Notes under the pieces: model-generated
The model's input: the letters and a program-made list of their open reading frames with translations, nothing else
The model's database searches: none
Told to the model about the DNA's origin: nothing
Assembly (NCBI GenBank): GCA_963781595.1
Contig: CAWAGG010000001.1
Location: forward strand, 372,001 to 436,000
From: JBEDUK01 sp963781595
Lineage (GTDB): Bacteria > Actinomycetota > UBA4738
Reading direction: 5' to 3'
DNA: 64,000 nucleotides
In this document: positions 1 to 8,717 of the stretch, piece after piece
How the letters are laid out: every line of letters begins with the position of its first letter
Numbering within the stretch: position 1 is the stretch's first letter
Translations under genes and position numbers: made by a program

Positions 1-119
1 GCGCTCGGAGGTCCGCGAACGCCACCGGCGCGGCGAGCTGGGCGTCGAACGTTCGGACTGAACGCGGTCACCCACCCGGCACGCCTCGGGCGACCCGGTC
101 GACAGCCTCACGGACCGGC

Positions 120-402
120 GGGTATCTGGTCCTCTGGCCGTACGGGTACACGTTCGCCGACGTCCCGCCGGACATGACGCAGAAGGACCACGTACATCAC
201 GGACGGGACCTCGATCGACTGGCAGTACGGCGTGCACAAGATCTTCGCGCTCACGATCGAGATGTACCCGCGCAACGACCCGCCCGGCTTCTACCCGCCG
301 GACGAAGCGATCACGGCGCAGACGAAGCGGCTGAAGAAGGCCGTGCTGTACCTCGCGACGAACGCGGACTGCCCGTACGAGGTGATCGGGCAGGGCTGCT
401 GA
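120..402 (+). pseudogene. Remnant of M14-family zinc carboxypeptidase, 3' part
   Basis: Two pieces of an M14 carboxypeptidase C-terminal region lie in different frames. Positions 120-191 read GYLVLWPYGYTFADVPPDM and then TQKDH. After a frame change, 190-402 read TYITDGTSIDWQYGVHKIFA and onward to a Cys-rich end EVIGQGC and a TGA at 400. In intact family members about 25 more residues separate these blocks, so there is both a frame change and an internal deletion. The first frame upstream of 120 does not continue as recognisable M14 sequence, so the zinc-binding N-terminal part is absent from the window. The gene cannot make an active peptidase as read. A misassembly at the contig edge is the alternative. 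Confidence 0.65.
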
Positions 403-585
403 CGGCCGAGGGCGGCGCGGGCCTCGGGCGTCGAGGGTGGTTCCGGCCTTCCCGAGGCTCTATAGTGCCGGGCGAGGGTCCTGCATTGCCGACGCTCCAA
501 GCATTCCCTCCCCGGCGCTCGTCATGGCCGGAGCACACCGTATGAGCGCGACTCCGACAGTGGTCGGGAGAGGGAGGAAACGCAC

Positions 586-792
586 GTGGCGACCGGCACC
601 GTGAAATGGTTCAACTCCGAGAAGGGCTATGGCTTCATCACGCAGGACGACGGCGGACCCGATGTGTTCGTCCACTTCAGCGCGATCGCTGGCGAAGGGT
701 ACCGCAACCTCGAAGAGGGTCAGAAGGTCGAGTACGACGTGACCAGCGGCCAGAAGGGCCCGCAGGCCGCGAACGTGCGCCCCACCGCCTGA
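586..792 (+). CDS. Cold-shock domain protein (CspA family)
   Basis: This 68-residue protein is a single cold-shock OB-fold domain of normal length. It starts ATGTVKWFNSEKGYGFI and contains both RNA-binding motifs, RNP1 (KGYGFI, about residues 14-19) and RNP2 (VFVHF, about residues 29-33). The family binds single-stranded RNA and DNA and melts mRNA secondary structure in the cytoplasm. The GTG start at 586 is preceded by a strong purine-rich site GAGGGAGG about 10 bases upstream. It is monocistronic, with a long leader of about 180 bases behind the M14 remnant, which would suit the 5'-UTR control common in csp genes. Confidence 0.95.
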   Translation: MATGTVKWFNSEKGYGFITQDDGGPDVFVHFSAIAGEGYRNLEEGQKVEYDVTSGQKGPQAANVRPTA

Positions 793-804
793 GGAACGCG
801 AACC

Positions 805-1038
805 CTACGCCGTCTCCGCGTCGCCTGGCGACGGGGTGACCGGCGCGTCGAGCGGTGGTTCCGCACCCGAGCCCGGCTCGGTCGCGGCCCACAGGTCGCG
901 GACCCGGTCGGCCTCCGACGGCGCAGCCGCCGGACCTTCCTTGCGCCGCCTGTTCCTGGCGATCCGGCGCTCGTCCCGCTCGGCCGCCTTCCTCGCCTTG
1001 ACCTGATCGCGGTGTCGCTTCCCGAAGCTGTCCGGCAT
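805..1038 (-). CDS. Small basic conserved hypothetical protein
   Basis: This 77-residue protein starts MPDSFGKRHRDQVKARKA and is very rich in Arg and Lys in its first 40 residues, followed by an acidic, Pro-rich tail. The ATG at 1038 is chosen because a good ribosome-binding site (GGAGGG) lies just upstream; the frame stays open further upstream but without such a site. Short proteins with this kind of basic start are common beside cold-shock genes in actinobacteria. No catalytic motif is visible and I assign no function. It converges on the cold-shock gene with a 12-base gap. Confidence 0.6.
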   Translation of the reverse strand: MPDSFGKRHRDQVKARKAAERDERRIARNRRRKEGPAAAPSEADRVRDLWAATEPGSGAEPPLDAPVTPSPGDAETA

Positions 1039-1289
1039 GTACCCTCCGATCCGTCCGGGCTCCGCCGTACGAACCCGGGGCTTGATGAGGCGACGTGGGC
1101 CGCCCACCGTGGTTCCCTGGTGCAGGATCGGCGCGGGCGTCGGTTCGACATGGAACATCGAACCGGAACGTCCCACCGAGAGTAGCACCCGCTCCGACGT
1201 CGAGGTCCCGACGGCGTTCCCGAGCGACCCGGCGCCTCGTCGCGCGGCGAGCGTTGCCCCCGCGTCGCGCGCCGACTAGGGTCTCGACC

Positions 1290-2471
1290 ATGTCAGACCC
1301 TCCGATGCTCGCCTCCCGCATGTCTCGGCTTGGTACCGAGTCCGCGTTCGAGGTGCTCGCCAAGGCCAGGGCCCTCGAATCGCAGGGCCGCAAGATCGTG
1401 CACCTCGAGATCGGCGAGCCGGACTTCGACACGCCCGAGCACATCGTGCAGGCCGCCGCCGACGCGCTCCACGCGGGGTTCACGCACTACGTCCCGGCCG
1501 CCGGCCTCCCCGAGGTCCGGGAGGCCGTGGCGAGGTTCTTCGCCCGCACGGGCCGCCCCGAGTACGACGCCACGCGCTGCATCGTCACGCCGGGCGCGAA
1601 GCCGATCATGTTCTACGCGATCTCGCTGCTCTGCGATGAGGGTGACGAGGTCCTGTACCCGGATCCGGGCTTCCCGATGTACGAATCGATCACCAGCTAC
1701 CTGGGCGGCGTCCCGGTCCCGGTGCCGCTCCGCGAGGAACACGGCTTCCGCATGGACCCGGACGAGGTCGCCTCGCTCGTCACCGACCGGACGAAGCTGC
1801 TGATCCTGAACTCGCCGCACAACCCCTGCGGGAGCGCGCTCACGCGCGAGGAGGTGGAAGCGCTGGCGGCGCTGGCCGTGGAGCGCGACTTCTACGTGCT
1901 GACCGACGAGGTCTACTGGGCGATCTCCTACGGCGATCCGCACGTCAGCATCGCGACGATGCCCGGCATGGAGGAACGGACGATCCTGCTGGACGGCTGC
2001 TCGAAGACGTTCGCCATGACCGGTTGGAGGCTCGGGTTCGCCGCGTTCCCGACGGCGCTGGTCGAACCCGTCACCCGCCTGATCATCAACTCGGTGTCGT
2101 GCACGGCGGCCTTCAGCCAGCGCGCGATGCTCGCCGCGCTCGGCGGCCCCTGGGAACCGATCGACGAGATGGTCGCCGAGTTCTCCCGGCGCCGGAGCGT
2201 CATCGTCGACGGCCTGAACGCGATCGAGGGGATCACGTGCCAGGAGCCGGGCGGCGCCTTCTACGTGTTCCCGAACGTGTCCGCGCTCGGCGTCCCGAGC
2301 GAACGCGTCGCGGACCATCTCCTGCACGAGGCCGGCGTCGCGGCGCTCTCCGGCACGGCGTTCGGCCGGCACGGTCAAGGGTACCTGAGGTTCTCCTACG
2401 CGAACTCCGTCGACGCGATCCGGGGCGCGCTCGAGGCCGTCGAAGCATCGCTCCCGTCGCTCACGACGTAG
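1290..2471 (+). CDS. Class I/II pyridoxal-phosphate aminotransferase
   Basis: This 393-residue cytoplasmic enzyme is full length for the AspC/AlaA group. It shows the substrate/PLP motifs of fold type I: EIGEPDFDTP near residue 38, NSPHNPCG with Asn174, the TDEVY motif, and SKTFAMTGWRLG with the Schiff-base lysine at Lys239. The family moves amino groups between amino acids and 2-oxo acids; the substrate cannot be told from sequence. The start at ATG 1290 is preferred over in-frame upstream starts because the protein then begins as family members do (MSDPPMLASRMSRL). The EamA exporter follows 46 bases later on the same strand, so amino-acid turnover and export may be linked; this is inference. 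Confidence 0.9.
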   Translation: MSDPPMLASRMSRLGTESAFEVLAKARALESQGRKIVHLEIGEPDFDTPEHIVQAAADALHAGFTHYVPAAGLPEVREAVARFFARTGRPEYDATRCIVTPGAKPIMFYAISLLCDEGDEVLYPDPGFPMYESITSYLGGVPVPVPLREEHGFRMDPDEVASLVTDRTKLLILNSPHNPCGSALTREEVEALAALAVERDFYVLTDEVYWAISYGDPHVSIATMPGMEERTILLDGCSKTFAMTGWRLGFAAFPTALVEPVTRLIINSVSCTAAFSQRAMLAALGGPWEPIDEMVAEFSRRRSVIVDGLNAIEGITCQEPGGAFYVFPNVSALGVPSERVADHLLHEAGVAALSGTAFGRHGQGYLRFSYANSVDAIRGALEAVEASLPSLTT

Positions 2472-2517
2472 CACCGCGCACACCGTCGTTCGCGTCCCTC
2501 CCGCTAGGTTGGCCCTC

Positions 2518-3516
2518 GTGCTGCATCCTCGGGCTCACCGCGCCGCGTCCACCCAGAGGATCTGGGTCGCGCTCGTCACCGTGTACATCGTGTGGGGTTC
2601 GACGTACCTGGCGATCAAGTACGCGGTCGTGTCGATCCCGCCGTTCCTCATGGGCGGGGTGCGGTTCATGGTCGCCGGCGCGGTGCTGTTCGCGTGGGAC
2701 CGGATCGCGGTGGCGCGCAACGGCGACGCGGACACGAGCGCCGGCGTACCCCGGGGGCGCCGGCGCAGGGAGTGGCTCGGCGCGCTCCTGATCGGCGGCC
2801 TCTTGCTGCTGGGTGGCAACGGCGGCGTGGTCTGGGGCGAAGCGCATCACGTCGCGTCGGGCATCAGCGCGCTGATCTTCGCGACGCTCCCGATGTGGAT
2901 GGCGCTGCTGTCGTTCGTGCTGTACCGCGAACGCCTGAGCACGGCGGTGATCGGCGGGCTGGTGCTCGGGTTCGCGGGGACCGCGCTGCTCGTCGAGGGC
3001 GCGAGCGGCGGGAGCAGCGGCTGGGTCGGGCCACTCGTCGTCCTGGCCGGCGCGTTCTGCTGGTCGCTCGGGTCGGTGCTGACTCGGTGGGCGCCGCTGC
3101 CCGAGCGGCAGACGCGATCGACCGCGATGCAGATGCTCTGCGGCGGTGCCCTCCTCGCGCTGGCGGGCGTGGTCTCCGGTGAGCTCGGCGACCTCCATGT
3201 CGGCAGCATCAGCGCGTCGTCGTGGACCGCGTTCGCCTACCTGATCCTGATCGGGTCGCTGGTTGGGTTCACCGCGTACACGTGGCTGCTTCCGAACGCC
3301 CGCCTCTCGCTGATCTCGACCTACGCGTACGTGAACCCGGTCGTCGCGCTGTTCCTGGGGTGGGCGATCGCGTCCGAGCCGATCACGCTCCGAACCTTCG
3401 TCGCGAGCGCGATCGTCATCATGGCGGTCGTGATCATCGTGACGGCGAGGGGACGGGAGGCGCGAACCGCGCCCACGCCGGACGCATCGGACCTCGCGCA
3501 GACCGAACGTCCCTGA
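2518..3516 (+). CDS. EamA/DMT-family membrane transporter
   Basis: This protein of about 332 residues has ten predicted hydrophobic helices arranged as two EamA repeats (about residues 15-145 and 165-300), typical of RhaT/YdcZ-like drug/metabolite exporters in the inner membrane. The first helix carries the motif VYIVWGSTYLAIKYAV, and the second repeat ends with YAYVNPVVALFLGWA, a hallmark of the family. The GTG at 2518 is taken as the start; a TTG at 2509 would add three residues. The exported substrate is unknown. It lies downstream of the aminotransferase in the same direction. Confidence 0.88.
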   Translation: MLHPRAHRAASTQRIWVALVTVYIVWGSTYLAIKYAVVSIPPFLMGGVRFMVAGAVLFAWDRIAVARNGDADTSAGVPRGRRRREWLGALLIGGLLLLGGNGGVVWGEAHHVASGISALIFATLPMWMALLSFVLYRERLSTAVIGGLVLGFAGTALLVEGASGGSSGWVGPLVVLAGAFCWSLGSVLTRWAPLPERQTRSTAMQMLCGGALLALAGVVSGELGDLHVGSISASSWTAFAYLILIGSLVGFTAYTWLLPNARLSLISTYAYVNPVVALFLGWAIASEPITLRTFVASAIVIMAVVIIVTARGREARTAPTPDASDLAQTERP

Positions 3517-3623
3517 TCGGCTCGTCGGGACCCGAGCGATCCCCGGTGGCGCTCGAAGTGCCGCCTTTCGAGGGGCCGCTGCGCGTACGCTTTGAACTTC
3601 GATCACGAGGGGTGCCGATCAGG

Positions 3624-4823
3624 GTGACCGGGGGCTGGAGGTTCGGAGCCACGATCGGGGCTGCCGTCGTCGCGCTCGGCTGGTCTCCCGTCGTCGCAGC
3701 CGGCCAGCCGTCGTCGGGCTGGTCGATCCAGCCGAGTCCGAACCCGCGCGACGCCTCGGACAGCGGTCTGCAAGCGGTCGCATGCGCGAAGAACCAGACG
3801 TGCATGGCTGTCGGCTGGTACGTGAACTTCCTCGACCCGACGCGGTTCACGCTGGCGGAGCGTTGGAACGGATCGAGATGGTCGATCGAACCGACGCCGA
3901 ACCCGAAGGATGCCCTGGGGAGCCGGCTCGACGGCGTCTCGTGCCCATCGCCGAAGGAGTGCGTGGCGGTCGGTGTCTCCTTCCTGCCGGACAGCACGGT
4001 CGGACTGGCGGAACGGTGGGACGGTCATCGGTGGTCCGCCCTCCCGACACCGCGACCGCACGGTGCCATCGCGGTCTGGTTCTCCGCCGTTTCATGCGCG
4101 GGGGTGGCTGACTGCGTGGCGGTTGGCGCGTTCACGCCGAGCGATGCTGCGTTCCAGACCCGATCCCGACCGCTCGCCGAGCACTGGGACGGCACGGCGT
4201 GGCGGGTAGAGACGACGCCGGATCCCGAAGCCCCGGACGGCAGCGCGCTGGATGGTGTCTCATGCCCGACCTCCGCCCTGTGCGAAGGCGTCGGCAACTA
4301 CGCCTACGAGGGGATGCCCTTCCGCGACTCCGTGTTCGCGCTCGGCCGAGACGGAGGGACCTGGACGTACTAGGAGCAGCCGAACCCCGGACAACTCCCC
4401 AAGGTCTACGAATACGCCGTCTCGTGCTCGGGGCCGACCGTGTGCACGTCGGTGGGGACGTGGAACGACACGGGTCGGTACCACGCCCTCGCCGAGCGCT
4501 GGGACGGCACCTCATGGTCGCGCCAGCGGGTGCCGAACTGGCCGGGGTTCCAGAACTCCGAGCTGGACGACGTGTCATGTCCGGACAGCTCGACGTGCAT
4601 CGCGGTCGGCTCCTGGGCGAAGAACAAGTTCGGGAAGGGCGGCGCGATCCTCGCCGAACGGTGGGACGGCGCGGCGTGGACGCTCGACACGCCTCCGGAG
4701 CCGCCGAACGCCCATGGCGCGTTGCGCGGCATCGTGTGCGCGTCGCCGATCGCATGCGTCGCCGTCGGCTCCAGCTACGGGGAGGGCGGCTCAACCACGT
4801 TGGTGGAGGTGTACGCCGGGTAG
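3624..4823 (+). pseudogene. Secreted beta-propeller-like repeat protein interrupted by in-frame TAG
   Basis: The protein opens with a signal peptide (GATIGAAVVALGWSPVVAAG) and then has repeats of about 60 residues built on the pattern SC-x4-5-C-x-AVG followed by ERW(N/D)G-x-xW. A TAG at 4371-4373 interrupts it after GGTWTY. The same frame continues immediately with EQPNPGQLPKVYEYAVSC and three more repeats up to the stop at 4823, so only one codon separates an intact gene from this one; a CAG-to-TAG change is the simplest cause. Paired cysteines in each repeat fit an exported, disulphide-stabilised domain. The start may be GTG 3624 or GTG 3612. Function is unknown. The gene at 51776-52879 has a related repeat. 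Confidence 0.75.
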
Positions 4824-4892
4824 GAGCGGTCCCGCCAACCCTCCGGCATGCGTCGTTGACCCGGCATCGGTCGAACCGTAGGGTTCGCGACG

Positions 4893-5909
4893 ATGGCACC
4901 CGACACGAGCGAACGCGCCGAGGTCCTGATCACGCGGCGGCTGCCGCAGGTCGCGCACGAGCGCCTATCGGCGTCCGCTGGCGCGACGGTGTTCGAGGGC
5001 TCCGGCGCCATGCCCCGCGACGAGCTGCTCGCGGCGATCGCCGGTAAGCGCGGCGCGATCACGCTCCTGACCGACCGGGTCGACGACGAACTGCTCGACG
5101 CGGCCGGCCCGCAGCTCGCGATCGTGGCGAACTTCGCGGTCGGGTTCGACAACATCGACCTGGATGCCTGCACCCGTCACGGCGTGATGGCATCGAACAC
5201 CCCCGGCGTGCTGACCGAGACGACGGCCGACACCGCGTGGGCGCTGATGATGGCCGCCGCGCGCCGCGTCCCCGAGGGCGACCGGTTCCTCCGGTCGAAG
5301 GCGCCATGGGTCTGGGGGCCGCTGATGATGCTCGGCCAGGACGTCCACGGGAAGACGCTGGGGATCGTCGGCTTCGGCCGGATCGGCCAGGCGCTGGCGC
5401 GCCGCGCGAACGGGTTCGGCATGCGGGTGCTGTTCAACGACGCGTATCCCCCGCCGGACGACGTGGTCCGGGAGCTCGGCGCCCAAGCGCGCGACCTGGA
5501 CGCGCTCCTCGCTGAGGCCGACTTCGTCTCGCTCCACGTGAACCTCACGCCCGAGACGCGGCACCTGATCGACGCCGGCGCCCTCGCGAAGATGAAGGCG
5601 ACCGCGGTCCTCGTGAACACCTCGCGTGGCCCGGTCATCGACGAAGCCGCGCTCGCTGACGCGCTGGAGCAGGGCGTCATCTTCGCGGCCGGCCTGGACG
5701 TGTTCGAACGCGAGCCCGAGGTCACGGCGAAGCTGCTCGAGCTCGACAACGCCGTCGTGATCCCGCACCTGGGGAGCGCAACGGTCGAGACGCGCGACGC
5801 GATGGGGCTGCTGGCCGCCGACAACCTGCTCGCGGCGCTCGCCGGCGAGCGCCCGCCGACGCTGCTGAACCCGGAGGTCTGGGAACAGCGCACGGACGCG
5901 GGCGGTTAG
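4893..5909 (+). CDS. D-isomer-specific 2-hydroxyacid dehydrogenase (glyoxylate/hydroxypyruvate reductase type)
   Basis: This 338-residue cytoplasmic NAD(P)H-dependent enzyme has the family's split catalytic domain around a Rossmann domain. The dinucleotide-binding loop GIVGFGRIGQ begins at residue 157. The catalytic triad is complete: Arg245 in NTSRGPVID, Glu274 in FEREPEV and His292 in IPHLGSAT. Arrangement and length match glyoxylate/hydroxypyruvate reductases more than phosphoglycerate dehydrogenase, because no ACT domain follows. It probably reduces glyoxylate or hydroxypyruvate, but substrate choice is inferred. A glutamine amidotransferase follows 15 bases downstream, so the two are probably co-transcribed. 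Confidence 0.9.
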   Translation: MAPDTSERAEVLITRRLPQVAHERLSASAGATVFEGSGAMPRDELLAAIAGKRGAITLLTDRVDDELLDAAGPQLAIVANFAVGFDNIDLDACTRHGVMASNTPGVLTETTADTAWALMMAAARRVPEGDRFLRSKAPWVWGPLMMLGQDVHGKTLGIVGFGRIGQALARRANGFGMRVLFNDAYPPPDDVVRELGAQARDLDALLAEADFVSLHVNLTPETRHLIDAGALAKMKATAVLVNTSRGPVIDEAALADALEQGVIFAAGLDVFEREPEVTAKLLELDNAVVIPHLGSATVETRDAMGLLAADNLLAALAGERPPTLLNPEVWEQRTDAGG

Positions 5910-5924
5910 CGCACCACGAACGCC

Positions 5925-6635
5925 ATGGCGAAGCCCGTCATCATCGTGCGCAACGAGGAGCCTGACCCCGGCGGCACCGCGCTGGAGGAACTGCGGGCCG
6001 AAGGATTCGACGTCCGGATGGTCGACGCGTTCCGGCGCGAACCGTTCCCCGACCTGGCGGACATCTCCGGGATCGTCGTGTTCGGCGGCGCACAGCACGC
6101 CGACGACGTCGATGCGCACCCGTACCTGAAGGACGAACAGGTCCTCCTGCACGAAGCGACCGAACGCGGTGTCCCCGTCCTGGGCATCTGTCTCGGCGGC
6201 CAGATCCTGGCTCTGGCGAAGGGCGCCGTACTCCGGCCCTCGCCGGTGATCGAGTTCGGCTACACGCCGATCGCGCCGACCGACGCCGGACGCACCGACC
6301 CGGTCATGTCCGTGTGGGAGCCAGGCGACCGCGTGTTCCATTGGCACGAGGACATGTTCGACCTGCCCGAGGGCGCGACGCTCCTGCTGGAGGGCGAACA
6401 CGTCCGGAACCAGGCGTTCCGGTTCGGCGAAGCCGCCTGGGGGCTGCAGTTCCACCCGGAGGTCACGCACGAGGTCATCGAGGGCTGGCTCGGGATCGCC
6501 GGGGACACCGAGGAGAAGTGGGGGAAGACCCACGATCAGATCCGCGAGGAGAACCGGCGTTACCTGGAGGACGAAGAGAAGCGCGCCCGCGAGATGATGC
6601 GCCGGTTCGCGGCCGTGATCAGGACGCACGCATAG
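5925..6635 (+). CDS. Class I glutamine amidotransferase-like protein
   Basis: This 236-residue protein is a stand-alone class I GATase domain, close to the GuaA-like group. The nucleophile elbow GICLGGQ contains Cys89, and the His-x-Glu pair lies in FHPEV (His177, Glu179), so the hydrolytic triad is complete. The C-terminal 40 residues are highly charged and probably helical. Enzymes of this group release ammonia from glutamine or cleave related gamma-glutamyl compounds; no synthetase partner is adjacent. It follows the 2-hydroxyacid dehydrogenase closely on the same strand. Substrate is unknown. Confidence 0.88.
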   Translation: MAKPVIIVRNEEPDPGGTALEELRAEGFDVRMVDAFRREPFPDLADISGIVVFGGAQHADDVDAHPYLKDEQVLLHEATERGVPVLGICLGGQILALAKGAVLRPSPVIEFGYTPIAPTDAGRTDPVMSVWEPGDRVFHWHEDMFDLPEGATLLLEGEHVRNQAFRFGEAAWGLQFHPEVTHEVIEGWLGIAGDTEEKWGKTHDQIREENRRYLEDEEKRAREMMRRFAAVIRTHA

Positions 6636-6650
6636 ATCGGTAAAGGCGCT

Positions 6651-7247
6651 TTACGACATCGCGCGCCGAACACGCCGACGGATGCGGCGGTCAACCTTCC
6701 GCATCAGCTCACCCAGGAACCGGTCGCGCTCGACGGTCGTCGTGATCACCTTGGACACGTACCGCCAGTCGATGCGGTCGAAGCCTGCCGCGGCGACCGC
6801 AAGCGCCGAACGGTACTCGACGCGTTCGTCGTCCTCCGACACGGTCGCCTGACGGACCCTGTCGAGGTACAGGTCGTCCAGCCCGATGATCCGTGCGGAG
6901 CCCTCGCCGACCGATGCTTCGACGGTCCGCGACTCGTCTCCCTCGATGCGAGCCTCGGGGAACTCCACCGGCACGTTGACTCCCGGCTTTCGGAGGTGGC
7001 GCCCGGTGCGAACGAAGCCGAGCCGAGCGAGCAGCGCTTCGTCATCAAGCGTCAGAGGAACACACAGGTCCAGGTCCGTCTCGTGATACTCATCCGCCGT
7101 CCAGAACTCCTCCGCGGTGCCGCCGACCACGATCGGGTCACTCGAGAGGACGTCACGCAGGGCCGCCGCCACCAGGAGGTGACGCTGGAGACGATCGTCC
7201 TCAGCGCCGGCCAGACGAAGGAGCCGCTTGGCTCTGGAAACGTTCAC
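6651..7247 (-). CDS. Nucleotidyltransferase-fold protein, putative toxin partner of the adjacent HTH protein
   Basis: This 198-residue protein carries a minimal nucleotidyltransferase signature: a Gly-Gly element in VVGGTAEEFW followed by ETDLDLCVPL, which supplies the paired aspartates expected for metal binding. The C-terminus is strongly basic (KVDRRIRRRVRRAM). The GTG start at 7247 lies inside the preceding HTH gene, so the two overlap by 47 bases and are probably translated together. A small nucleotidyltransferase behind an XRE-type regulator is a recurring toxin-antitoxin-like layout (DUF6036/AbiEii-related). Activity as a toxin is inference from this arrangement and not visible in sequence. 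Confidence 0.7.
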   Translation of the reverse strand: MNVSRAKRLLRLAGAEDDRLQRHLLVAAALRDVLSSDPIVVGGTAEEFWTADEYHETDLDLCVPLTLDDEALLARLGFVRTGRHLRKPGVNVPVEFPEARIEGDESRTVEASVGEGSARIIGLDDLYLDRVRQATVSEDDERVEYRSALAVAAAGFDRIDWRYVSKVITTTVERDRFLGELMRKVDRRIRRRVRRAMS

Positions 7248-7581
7248 GCGTCAGCCCATCTGCGATCAGGCTCTCGGCCTCGACGTCGGTCGGGTTGCGC
7301 TCCCAGGGGTCGAACCCACGGTCACCGAGGACGCGCCGTACGCGATCACGCAACTCCGCGCGCGACGGCATCGGCGCATCGTCACCGAGCACGAGCTCGA
7401 GCGGCTTCCCGGTCGCGCAGGCGAACCGTTCGAGGAACAGCAGGCCAGGGAGGGTTCGGCCGGACTCCACCTTCGAGATCGCCGTCTGGGTGGTCCCCAT
7501 CCGCTCCGCCAGGTCAGCCTGCGTGAGTCCGGCTGCCCTTCGCCGGCGCGTGAGCTCCCATCCGATCGTTCGAACATCCAT
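7201..7581 (-). CDS. XRE-family helix-turn-helix regulator
   Basis: This 126-residue protein has an N-terminal HTH of the Cro/C1 type at about residues 8-62: LTRRRRAAGLTQADLAERMG and then TTQTAISKVESGRTLP are close to the XRE consensus. The C-terminal half is acidic and has no known domain. The ATG at 7581 is chosen because the HTH then begins at the usual distance from the N-terminus; the frame is open far upstream antisense to another gene, which is not credible coding. It precedes and overlaps the nucleotidyltransferase gene. A palindrome about 20 bases upstream of the start suggests that it represses its own promoter. Confidence 0.8.
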   Translation of the reverse strand: MDVRTIGWELTRRRRAAGLTQADLAERMGTTQTAISKVESGRTLPGLLFLERFACATGKPLELVLGDDAPMPSRAELRDRVRRVLGDRGFDPWERNPTDVEAESLIADGLTRERFQSQAAPSSGRR

Positions 7582-7596
7582 CTCTCGATGGGCATG

Positions 7597-7614
7597 ATAT
7601 AGCAATATAGCTAT
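7597..7614. promoter_or_regulatory. AT-rich palindromic operator/promoter of the HTH-nucleotidyltransferase pair
   Basis: ATAGC (7599-7603) and GCTAT (7610-7614) form an inverted repeat around AATATA. This is a striking AT-rich island in otherwise GC-rich DNA, 16-33 bases upstream of the HTH start on the minus strand. The minus-strand sequence also offers TATATT as a possible -10 box. The layout is typical of an autorepressed antitoxin/regulator promoter. Binding is inferred. Confidence 0.55.
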
Positions 7615-7664
7615 GTTCGCCACGTAGGGAAGGCTGACCGAAGGCATCGCTGGTACTCCCTTCG

Positions 7665-8699
7665 TCACGCCCAGACGGGCGAGCGCCAGAGTTCGAGCTT
7701 CGTCCCGATGCCCTCGTCGACGGCGCGGCGGTACACGCGGTGCGCGGCGGCGACGTCCTCGATGGCCAGGCCGACCGGCGAGACGAACACACGCTGGGAC
7801 TGCGACGTCCGGCCGGGCTTCGAACCGATCAGCAGTTCGCCGAGCGACACGACCTGCTCGCGCATGACGGCGCCTTCCGCGAGTGCGCGCGCGAACGGCC
7901 GCGCGGGATGCCCGGTGTCGTGTTCCCAGTCGTCGCAGACCAGGACGTCGGCCGCGCGGAGCACCTCCACCATCGGGTCGAGCGACGAGATCGAGACGAA
8001 CAACGAACCCTCCGCCAGCCACGCCGAGGGGATGTACGGTTCCGAGGCGATCGTGACCGGCACGATCACCTGGGCGGCGCGGCACGCCGCCTCGGCGCTC
8101 GGCGCGACCGTCAACCGCGGGGCGTGCCGCGCCGCCCCCTCGCGCGCGCAGAACGCCTCCGCGCGCCCGGGCGTCACGTCGAACACTTGGATCTCCTCTA
8201 CCGTCGGCAGTTCGTGTTCCAGCGCCAGCAGCTGCGTTCCCGCCTGCGCGCCGGCACCCAGCAACGCGGCGACCCGAGCTTCCGGCAGCGCCAGCAACCG
8301 GCACGCGATCCCCGTCACGGCCGCCGTCCGCATCGCGGACACGATCGTCCCGTCCATGAACGCCAAGGGCAGGCCGGTCTCCCGCGAGGTCAACAGGATC
8401 AGTCCGATCCCCCGCGGCAGCCCGCGGGACGGGTTCGATGGCACCGACGGGATCCACTTCAACCCCGCGACGTCGAATCCTCCCCCGACGTAGGCCGGCA
8501 TCGCCATGATCCGGCCTTCGCGCTCCTCGGAGTCGAGGTCCTCGCTCCACCGGATCGTCGGCTTGTGCGGCAGGATCGTCTCGCCCCTGGTATGCAGCCG
8601 GAGCGCCTCGGCCACGGTCTCGATCGTCGGGCCGATCTCCAGACCACCGGCCGCGACCACGTCCTCCTGGGAGAGGAACACGAACGTCGCCTCGCTCAC
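7665..8699 (-). CDS. Ornithine cyclodeaminase / mu-crystallin family protein
   Basis: This 344-residue protein has the OCD/mu-crystallin fold: an N-terminal dimerisation part, then a Rossmann domain with the loop VAALLGAGAQAGTQ near residue 126 and the family motif GLPLAFMDGTIVSAMRTAA before it. Relatives include ornithine cyclodeaminase, alanine dehydrogenase (archaeal), SbnB-type enzymes and ketimine reductases, so the exact reaction cannot be given. The GTG start at 8699 follows the usual family start (FLSQEDVV). It diverges from lutA with an 18-base gap, so the two promoters must overlap the opposite coding starts. Confidence 0.85.
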   Translation of the reverse strand: MSEATFVFLSQEDVVAAGGLEIGPTIETVAEALRLHTRGETILPHKPTIRWSEDLDSEEREGRIMAMPAYVGGGFDVAGLKWIPSVPSNPSRGLPRGIGLILLTSRETGLPLAFMDGTIVSAMRTAAVTGIACRLLALPEARVAALLGAGAQAGTQLLALEHELPTVEEIQVFDVTPGRAEAFCAREGAARHAPRLTVAPSAEAACRAAQVIVPVTIASEPYIPSAWLAEGSLFVSISSLDPMVEVLRAADVLVCDDWEHDTGHPARPFARALAEGAVMREQVVSLGELLIGSKPGRTSQSQRVFVSPVGLAIEDVAAAHRVYRRAVDEGIGTKLELWRSPVWA

Positions 8700-8717
8700 G
8701 GCCGGTAAGGTAACGCC

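Noticed and set aside
4371..4373. TAG as a reassigned sense codon in this organism
   Set aside because: Several intact genes in the window end with TAG (for example at 16766-16768 and 43178-43180), directly followed by new genes or terminators, so TAG works as stop.
4965..6629. A 554-residue minus-strand open frame
   Set aside because: It is antisense to the 2-hydroxyacid dehydrogenase and amidotransferase genes, rich in Arg, His, Asp and Val, and has no motif. High GC content makes such long shadow frames common.
7582..8550. N-terminal extension of the HTH regulator frame by over 300 residues
   Set aside because: The extension is antisense to the ornithine-cyclodeaminase-like gene. The ATG at 7581 gives the normal distance to the HTH, with a promoter-like palindrome just upstream.
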